12,211 bases of DNA. It comes from JBKPHS01 sp046729975 (GTDB lineage: Bacteria > Actinomycetota > Thermoleophilia > Solirubrobacterales > Thermoleophilaceae). Shown here piece by piece: positions 8,025 through 12,211 of this stretch. Where the stretch lies: contig JBKPHS010000041.1 in assembly GCA_046729975.1 (NCBI GenBank), forward strand, positions 1 through 12,211, given 5' to 3'. How positions within the stretch are numbered: the stretch's first letter is position 1; each line of letters starts with the position of its first letter. The notes under the pieces were generated by a model. It saw nothing but the letters and a program-made list of their open reading frames with translations. It made no database searches and was not told the origin of the DNA. Made by a program: the position numbers and the translations under genes.

Positions 8025-9389
8025 CTACGGCAGGTCGACGTCAGGCTTCAGCACCGGGCACACGAAGCCGTAGTCGGGGTGCGGCTGGAAGGACGCGGAG
8101 TCGGCGGTTGGGCTGCCGAACCACTCGGCGCGGACCGGCGCCTTCACCTTCTTGCCGGTCAGGCCGCCGCTGTCGATCTTGAGAACGTCGACGCCGCGAT
8201 AGGCATCGGCGGTGTAGACGATCTCGCCGTTCGGGTCGGTCGGCGACCAGTACGCCGCCCAGGTCGACCCGTTGGCCGGGATGTAGTAGCCGACCTGGGC
8301 GATGTCGGTCGGCGTGCGGTAGTCGAGGAAGCGGACGCCCTGCTCGTACCAACCGACGGCCGCGACCCCGTCCTTCGCGTCGAACCAGTGAGACGAGCAG
8401 TTGACGGTCACCGGCGCCTTGGAGTCGACCGCTCCGCCGGTGAACATGCCGTTCAACTCTGTCTCCCACGTGCCCAGGGGCGTGATCTTGCCCTTGTTCA
8501 GGCGCGAGAGATCCCAGGTCTCGAACTTCCCCTGGCCGCGGCAGCCGCCGGGGGGAACCTCGTCGGTGTCTATGTAGTCCTCCTCCGTGACCAGCAACGT
8601 CTTCCCGCGCCGCTGCGAGTTGTGCAGGATGAAGTCGTTGTAGGGCGAGGGATTGGTTCCAGCCGTGCCGGTCGTCCCGAGCAGCTGAGGCGCGAGCGGA
8701 TCGGTGGTCAGCCGGTAACCGGCTGCACCGCCGCCCCCGACCGACCACGCTGTACCCGTGCTATCGAGCTCGGTGTCGTGCGTCACCCTGAAGGCGTCGC
8801 TCATGGACGCGGCCGACTCGAACTTGCCAAGCGACCTCGGTGCGCTCGGCATGGTGAGGTCGACGACCTCGACGTGGTCGCCGCCGTCGACCCACGCCTG
8901 TGTGCAGTCGGGCTTCACGAAGTTGGCGATGTGACCCGAGCCGCGGCCGCTGCCGGTCAGGCCGAGCGGCAGAACCGTGGTCACGACCGGCGAGGTCGGG
9001 TTCGCGATGCTGACGACGTACATGAGCGACCCGAGGTCGCGCGCCTCGCGGTCGTTTACGACGATCAGCGTGTTCCCGCACAGGTCGACGTCCTCGTTCT
9101 CGAAGTGCGGCAACGGAAGAGCCCCAACGAGTTGCGGCGAATCGGCGTCGGCGATGTCGAGCACCGTGATGCCGCCCCAGCCGCTCACGTAGGCGTAGTG
9201 ATCCTTGAAGTTCATTCCGGCCGCGCTTCCGGGGACGTGCTGCACGAATTGCACATTGCTCGACGTGGCAAGAGGCGGCTCGATCGCGCCGGTCTGCGCC
9301 ATCGCCGGCGTCGCGCTCGCCAAGGCGACGACCGCTGCTAGCGCAAGCAGCGACACGAGGCTTCTGATTCGCCGACCGCGGTTGTCCAT
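8025..9389 (-). CDS. Secreted LVIVD-type beta-propeller-like protein
   Basis: The protein (454 aa from the chosen ATG) has a classical Sec signal peptide: basic n-region (RGRRIR), hydrophobic core at about 11-26 and a likely cleavage after Ala31 (PAMA followed by QT). No lipobox is present, so it should be exported and soluble or wall-associated. The mature part shows repeated units of about 35-45 residues, with strands of the type AYVSGWGGITVLDIADADSP (66-85), SLMYVVSIANPTSP (121-134) and HVEVVDLTMPSAPRSLG (172-188). This is the pattern of LVIVD repeats, which fold as a beta-propeller. A late unit (AYRGVDVLKIDSGG) is similar. The molecular role is unknown; LVIVD proteins are usually extracellular or surface proteins. 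The frame can be opened to a GTG at 9410, but the ATG at 9389 has the Shine-Dalgarno and a normal signal peptide. It converges with the oxidoreductase gene, 11 bases apart. Confidence 0.8.
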   Translation of the reverse strand: MDNRGRRIRSLVSLLALAAVVALASATPAMAQTGAIEPPLATSSNVQFVQHVPGSAAGMNFKDHYAYVSGWGGITVLDIADADSPQLVGALPLPHFENEDVDLCGNTLIVVNDREARDLGSLMYVVSIANPTSPVVTTVLPLGLTGSGRGSGHIANFVKPDCTQAWVDGGDHVEVVDLTMPSAPRSLGKFESAASMSDAFRVTHDTELDSTGTAWSVGGGGAAGYRLTTDPLAPQLLGTTGTAGTNPSPYNDFILHNSQRRGKTLLVTEEDYIDTDEVPPGGCRGQGKFETWDLSRLNKGKITPLGTWETELNGMFTGGAVDSKAPVTVNCSSHWFDAKDGVAAVGWYEQGVRFLDYRTPTDIAQVGYYIPANGSTWAAYWSPTDPNGEIVYTADAYRGVDVLKIDSGGLTGKKVKAPVRAEWFGSPTADSASFQPHPDYGFVCPVLKPDVDLP

Positions 9390-9392
9390 ACG

Positions 9393-9400
9393 CCCCCCTC
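9393..9400 (-). promoter_or_regulatory. Shine-Dalgarno supporting the ATG start at 9389
   Basis: On the - strand GAGGGGGG stands three bases before the ATG at 9389 (seven from the GAGG core). It lies inside the extension that a GTG start at 9410 would add, so it favours the shorter protein. The rest of the 97-base gap to the upstream regulator shows only a weak five-pair GC hairpin (9469-9481) without a U tract, and no promoter I can name. Confidence 0.65.
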
Positions 9401-9486
9401 TTCGCGTCACGAGCGCGCCGGCCGAAAGCGCGCAAGATGTGCTTACCCTTGCCGGCGGTTCTTGAATCGCGCGGAGCGCGCAGGGC

Positions 9487-10119
9487 CTACGGGCTTGGGG
9501 TCCGCTCCGCCCGCGTCAGGTTCGCCAGGTCGCGGCGCGAGGAGATGCCGAGCTTGCGGTAGATGTTGCTGGCGTGCGTCCGCACGGTCTCGATTCCGAT
9601 CGAGAGCTTGGCCGCGATCTCCTTGTTCGAGCGTCCGTTCTGCAGCAGCTCGAGCACGTCGGCCTCGCGCTGTGTCAGGAGCTCGGGGCCTGGCAGCTCG
9701 AAGCCGTCGGCACTCGACGGCATCATGCTCGCGGAGCGCGGCAGCACGTGCATGCCCCGCGACGCGAGGTGGATAGCGTTGATGATGTCGCGGCCCTGGG
9801 TCTCCTTGGAGATGCAGGCGGTCGCGCCGAGCGATAGCAGCTGATTGGCCTCGGCGGTGGTCGGCCGGTTCGCGAGCACGACGATGCGCGTGTCCGGGTG
9901 GCGCTCGTGCAGCGCGTAGACGGACGCGGGGCTGTCGAGGGAGCCGAAGTTGAGCAGCGCGACGTCGGGCCGGTGCTTGGCGATGACGTTCTCGATCCGG
10001 TCGAGGGTGACGTCGTGGGCGACGAGCTCCAGATTCGAGCTCTCGCTGATCAGCTGCCGCAGCCCGACCTTCACCAGGTCCTCGAACTGCGCCGTCACGA
10101 CTGTCACGCGGCCGCGCAT
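9487..10119 (-). CDS. LuxR-family response regulator with degenerate receiver domain
   Basis: The protein (210 aa) has the size and layout of NarL/LuxR-type response regulators. Residues about 4-120 resemble a CheY-like receiver and 146-206 are a LuxR helix-turn-helix: LTQREADVLELLQNGRSNKE (148-167), then IAAKLSIGIETVRTHASNIY (168-187) with the recognition helix. The receiver is not canonical. The phospho-acceptor position reads Asn57 (VALLNFG), the early acidic pair is missing (VVTAQFED), and the switch Thr/Ser is Ala83 (VVLANR). The Lys is kept (Lys105, CISKE). This suggests a DNA-binding regulator controlled without Asp phosphorylation, or constitutively active. No histidine kinase is nearby. 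No Shine-Dalgarno precedes the ATG; a TACGCT element (10128-10133 on the opposite strand) sits eight bases upstream, compatible with leaderless transcription. It lies 97 bases upstream of the LVIVD gene on the same strand and may control it or its own divergent region. Confidence 0.88.
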   Translation of the reverse strand: MRGRVTVVTAQFEDLVKVGLRQLISESSNLELVAHDVTLDRIENVIAKHRPDVALLNFGSLDSPASVYALHERHPDTRIVVLANRPTTAEANQLLSLGATACISKETQGRDIINAIHLASRGMHVLPRSASMMPSSADGFELPGPELLTQREADVLELLQNGRSNKEIAAKLSIGIETVRTHASNIYRKLGISSRRDLANLTRAERTPSP

Positions 10120-10167
10120 GGTGCAGAAGCGTAGCGGTCGGGGGTGACGGTAGGGGGAGGAACCCTC

Positions 10168-10239
10168 TCACCCGTTTATCCCCCGTTCCTCCCCCACGGC
10201 ATCCTCCGGCAATCCCCCTGGAAGTCACCCGGATTTCCC
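10168..10239. repeat. Imperfect 15-base direct repeat in the divergent promoter region
   Basis: TCACCCGTTTATCCC (10168-10182) and TCACCCGGATTTCCC (10225-10239) match at 12 of 15 positions and are 57 bases apart start to start. The position between two divergent genes would suit paired sites for a regulator such as the adjacent LuxR protein. The surroundings are C-rich, so chance similarity is possible. Confidence 0.3.
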
Positions 10240-10295
10240 TCGTCGCAGGGGATGTAGGACGGCCTTGGCGCGGGGACTATTTAGACACTCGGCAT

Positions 10296-10413
10296 AGGGA
10301 ACCGGGGAAGCGGGAGGCAAGGCACCAAAGACTTGAAAGCTTCCCGGGGCGGAATTGGGGTACGCCTAGCACCGCGAGAAGCCGACCAGCCTCTGGTCGG
10401 TTTTCTCGTTTCT
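10296..10413 (+). ncRNA. Candidate structured RNA ending in an intrinsic terminator (small RNA or leader)
   Basis: A + strand terminator at 10376-10413 has no + strand coding gene for more than 2 kb upstream, so it must end a non-coding transcript or a leader starting in this gap. Upstream helices can be drawn: GGGAAGC (10305-10311) pairs perfectly with GCTTCCC (10339-10345), enclosing a smaller CAAG/CTTG helix (10318-10321 with 10332-10335) around a purine-rich loop. GGCG (10348-10351) can pair with CGCC (10363-10366). GCTTC (10339-10343) could instead pair with GAAGC (10378-10382) inside the terminator, giving a possible antiterminator switch. I could not match it to tRNA, 5S, SRP RNA, tmRNA, or the glycine, TPP, cobalamin, SAM or c-di-GMP riboswitch consensus patterns I know. 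The 5' end is unknown and the left coordinate is only the first base of visible structure. Confidence 0.45.
10376..10413 (+). terminator. Intrinsic terminator, + strand
   Basis: GCCGACCAG (10381-10389), loop CCT (10390-10392) and CTGGTCGGT (10393-10401) form a nine-pair stem (the outermost pair is G-U). It extends through AA/TT and GAG/CTC (10376-10378 with 10405-10407) with one bulged T. The 3' side runs into TTTTCTCGTTTCT, a U-rich tail. On the other strand the tail is not U-rich, so the signal is directional. It lies 81 bases before the cyclase start, placing it as the end of a small RNA or as an attenuator. Confidence 0.75.
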
Positions 10414-10424
10414 GGGGAGGCGTC

Positions 10425-10450
10425 GGGCCGGTCGCGCAAGCGGCCGGCCT
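10425..10450 (+). promoter_or_regulatory. Stable hairpin with GCAA (GNRA) tetraloop in the cyclase leader
   Basis: GGCCGGTCGC (10426-10435), loop GCAA (10436-10439) and GCGGCCGGCC (10440-10449) form ten consecutive pairs with a single T-G wobble; 10425/10450 can add a G-U pair. No U tract follows, so it is not a standard terminator. It ends 44 bases before the cyclase GTG and could block processing or readthrough, or shape the 5' untranslated region. On the other strand the loop is TTGC, so the GNRA form exists only in + strand RNA. Confidence 0.5.
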
Positions 10451-10493
10451 TGTCGCGTTCGGGGCCGCGCGGCCGTGTGGCAAGCTGCGTCGC

Positions 10494-11633
10494 GTGAGCA
10501 TCGACTTCGAAGCCGAGGGCCTGCTCGACGGCGTGGCCGACGAGGATGCGCGTAGGGGCCGCCTCGAGCTGCTCCGGGAGCTCGAGGCCGACGGGGTGCC
10601 GCTTGAGGAGCTACGCGACGCGGCCGAGCGTGACCGCCTGGCGTTCCTGCCCGCCGAGCGCGCCCTCGTTGGCGCAGGGCCGCGCTACACGGCGACAGAG
10701 GTGGCAGAGCTCACCGGCCTCGAGTACGAGTTCATCACGCGCCTCTGGCGCGCCCTGGGCATGGCGGAGGCCGAGCCCGACGACCCCGTGTACGGGGAGG
10801 AGGACCGAAGGGCGGCCGAGGCGGTGGCGGTGATCCGGCGGGCCGGTCTCCCCGACGACCGTATCCTCGAGGTCGCCCGAGTGCTCGGGGAGAGCATGTC
10901 GCGGCTCGCCGCGGCGATCGGGTCCGTCTTCGCATCGACCTACGTGCGGGCGGACGACACTGAGCGGGAGGCGGCGCTGCGGCTCGCCGAGCTTAGCCGC
11001 GAGCTGTCCCCGCTGATGGGGCCGATACTGGAGCACGCGCTCCTGGTCCATCAGCGGCAGGAGGCTCGCTCGGCCGCGGCCGGCTGGGCTGAGACGGCCT
11101 CCGGGCAGCTCGCCGAGGGCGTCGAGGTCACCGTCTGCTTCGCGGACTTGGCGGGCTTCACCCGACTCGGCGAGCAGGTGCCGCCTGACCAGCTGGGCGC
11201 GGTGGCGGGTCGCTTCACCGAGCTCGCGGGCGAGGCCGCGGCCGGCCCGGTCCGCCTCGTCAAGATGATCGGGGACGGGGCGATGCTCGCGTCACCGAAG
11301 AGCGGCCAGGTCGTCGCCGCCGCGCTCGACCTCCTCGACGCCGTGGAAGCGGAGGGCGAGGACTTCCCGCAGCTGCGGGTCGGCCTGGCCCGCGGCCGCG
11401 CGCTAAACCGCGGCGGCGACCTGTACGGCCGCCCGGTAAACCTCGCGAGCAGGGTCTGCTCAATCGCCCGGCGCGGCAGCGTGCTCGGGACCGAGGAGGT
11501 GAAGGAGACCGCCGATGACGGCTACTCGTGGTCGGAGGCGGGCCTCTTCAAGATCAAGGGCATCTCCGGCCGGGTGCCGCTGTTCCGGGTGCGCCGAGCC
11601 GCCGCCGGCCAGGGCGCAGGGCTCGGCGGCTGA
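10494..11633 (+). CDS. Class III adenylate/guanylate cyclase with Rv1264-like N-terminal regulatory domain
   Basis: The protein (379 aa) has the size and two-part layout of mycobacterial Rv1264: an N-terminal helical regulatory domain (about 1-200, adenylate cyclase regulatory type) and a cyclase homology domain (about 208-370). All six catalytic positions of class III cyclases are present. Metal-binding Asp218 is in CFADLAGFT and Asp261 in VKMIGDGAM; base-selecting Lys257 and Asp309 are in KMIGD and GGDLYG; Asn316 and Arg320 are in PVNLASR. The Lys/Asp pair predicts ATP and therefore cAMP as product. In Rv1264 the N-terminal domain inhibits the enzyme at neutral pH; a similar pH or lipid sensing role here is inference. 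No membrane helix is seen, so it should be cytoplasmic. The GTG start lacks a Shine-Dalgarno and sits 81 bases after a terminator-like element, so attenuation is possible. The gene converges with the HdrB-like gene, leaving two bases between stops. Confidence 0.88.
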   Translation: MSIDFEAEGLLDGVADEDARRGRLELLRELEADGVPLEELRDAAERDRLAFLPAERALVGAGPRYTATEVAELTGLEYEFITRLWRALGMAEAEPDDPVYGEEDRRAAEAVAVIRRAGLPDDRILEVARVLGESMSRLAAAIGSVFASTYVRADDTEREAALRLAELSRELSPLMGPILEHALLVHQRQEARSAAAGWAETASGQLAEGVEVTVCFADLAGFTRLGEQVPPDQLGAVAGRFTELAGEAAAGPVRLVKMIGDGAMLASPKSGQVVAAALDLLDAVEAEGEDFPQLRVGLARGRALNRGGDLYGRPVNLASRVCSIARRGSVLGTEEVKETADDGYSWSEAGLFKIKGISGRVPLFRVRRAAAGQGAGLGG

Positions 11634-11635
11634 GC

Positions 11636-12211
11636 CTAGGCAGCGGCGAGCTCGGCGACCTTCGCCTGAACGTCGGCCGTCGAGACCACGTGCTTGTTCA
11701 TCCCGAGCGCCTTCGGCTCGATGCCCAGCGCGAGCCCGATGAGCTGCGGGAAGTGCAGCACGGGGATGTCGAGATCGCGCTCGACGTAGTTCGCCGCCTC
11801 CGGCTGCTGGAGGTCGAGGTTCAGGTGGCAGAGCGGGCATGGCGTGACGAGGCAGTCGGCGTCCGCGTCGATTGCGTCCGCCAGGTGCCGGCCGGCCTGC
11901 CGCAGCGAGGTGGTCTTGTTCATCGTGATCAGTGGGAACCCGCAGCACTTGTGCTTGCCGGCGTAGTCCACCGGCTCGGCGCCGACCGCGTCGATCACCA
12001 TCTCGAGGTAGCGGTCGCGCTCGGGGTGGTCCGCGTAGCCCAGCCGGCGCGTGGGACGGACGATGTAGCAGCCGTAGAAGGGCGCGATCCGCAGTCCCGT
12101 CAGCGGCCGCACCACCCGCTCGCGCAGTGCGTCGAGCCCGATGTCCTCGACGAGCAGCCAGAGGAAGTTCTTGTTCCACCAGGCGCCGCTGCGCTCGTAG
12201 GCGAGGCCCTC
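11636..12211 (-). CDS. HdrB-like CCG-domain iron-sulfur protein (5' truncated by window edge)
   Basis: The visible 191 residues are the C-terminal part of a heterodisulfide reductase subunit B-like protein; the frame is open to the right edge. One full CCG cysteine motif is seen: a Cys in FYGCYIVRP (about visible residue 48), then KHKCCGFPL about 40 residues on, then TPCPLCHLNLD about 33 residues later. This is the CX(n)CCGX(n)CXXC pattern that binds a special [4Fe-4S] cluster in HdrB, in SdhE-type succinate dehydrogenase subunits and in related redox complexes. HdrB proteins usually have two such domains; the first would be upstream, outside the window. Likely role: cytoplasmic electron transfer or thiol/disulfide or quinone-linked chemistry, with partner subunits (HdrC, SdhA/B-like) probably encoded beyond the edge. 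A GTG at 12115 begins a shorter frame, but conserved sequence continues upstream of it (NKNFLWLLVEDIGLDALRER), so it is internal. Confidence 0.85.
   Translation of the reverse strand, partial: EGLAYERSGAWWNKNFLWLLVEDIGLDALRERVVRPLTGLRIAPFYGCYIVRPTRRLGYADHPERDRYLEMVIDAVGAEPVDYAGKHKCCGFPLITMNKTTSLRQAGRHLADAIDADADCLVTPCPLCHLNLDLQQPEAANYVERDLDIPVLHFPQLIGLALGIEPKALGMNKHVVSTADVQAKVAELAAA

Larger units (their letters stand above)
10120..10493. other. 374-base non-coding region between divergent regulator and cyclase genes
   Basis: No convincing protein-coding frame is seen here. The left third (about 10150-10250) is pyrimidine-rich on the + strand and contains an imperfect direct repeat. The right half holds a set of helices, an intrinsic terminator and a GNRA-capped hairpin, listed separately. 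Both flanking genes point outward, so promoters for each should be inside, but I see no strong -35/-10 pair on either strand. An AT-rich island (GACTATTTAGAC, 10276-10287) is the best candidate for a + strand -10 region. Confidence 0.7.

Noticed and set aside
8079..9341. 420-codon open frame on the + strand opposite the LVIVD gene
   Set aside because: It has low-complexity Arg/Val/Asp/Ala composition and no recognisable motif, while the opposite strand has a signal peptide, repeats and a Shine-Dalgarno.
10159..10187. GGAAC followed by CGTT, resembling an ECF sigma-factor promoter
   Set aside because: The gap between the two elements is 20 bases, longer than the usual 16-18, and the C-rich context makes chance matches likely.
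10367..10376. TAGCACCGCG just before the terminator, resembling the T-box sequence TGGNACCGCG
   Set aside because: The base needed to pair with the tRNA CCA end is changed, I see no specifier stem, and the downstream gene is a cyclase rather than an aminoacyl-tRNA synthetase or amino-acid gene.
10463..10474. Perfect 12-base palindrome GGCCGCGCGGCC
   Set aside because: It is made only of G and C in a GC-rich region with no loop, and is not supported by any neighbouring signal.
1..12211. Mobile elements, CRISPR arrays, tRNA or rRNA genes
   Set aside because: No transposase or integrase frame, regularly spaced repeats, cloverleaf with a TTCGA-type arm or rRNA-like stretch was seen on either strand.

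Overview
The window is a very GC-rich, densely packed bacterial segment with strong G/C third-position bias. Gene content points to an actinobacterium: a tandem array of Mce/MlaD-type proteins, a class III nucleotidyl cyclase built like mycobacterial Rv1264, and an HdrB-like iron-sulfur protein. The style of the Mce tails and the LVIVD-type secreted protein suggest the Thermoleophilia/Solirubrobacterales side of the phylum. That placement is inference; no rRNA or other marker gene is present.

Left part (1-6772, + strand): the distal half of an mce operon. Five consecutive Mce proteins are visible, the first cut by the window edge. Junctions are ATGA (806-809), a 2-base gap, GTGA (3975-3978) and TGATG (5310-5314), so the array looks translationally coupled. 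Each complete protein has one N-terminal transmembrane helix, an MCE domain, a long helical region and an individual C-terminal tail. All five carry exactly two cysteines in the extracytoplasmic C-terminal region. In known systems such proteins assemble into a hetero-oligomeric lipid channel fed by YrbE/MlaE permeases and an MceG-type ATPase; those genes are not in the window and would be expected upstream. A flavin-dependent oxidoreductase (6784-8013) starts 11 bases after the last mce gene and probably belongs to the same transcript.

Middle part (8025-10119, - strand): a secreted LVIVD-type beta-propeller-like protein, preceded by a LuxR-type regulator whose receiver domain has lost its phospho-acceptor aspartate.

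Right part: a 374-base non-coding region (10120-10493) separates the divergent regulator and cyclase genes. It holds a clear + strand intrinsic terminator (10376-10413) with no + strand gene for more than 2 kb upstream, helices before it, and a very stable GNRA-capped hairpin after it. This suggests an unannotated small RNA or a leader/attenuator for the cyclase, and is the most interesting unexplained part of the window. The cyclase (10494-11633) keeps all six class III catalytic positions. It converges, with 2 bases between stops, on a partial HdrB-like CCG-domain protein (11636-12211, - strand).

The window contains no tRNA, rRNA, CRISPR array, transposase or phage gene that I can see.
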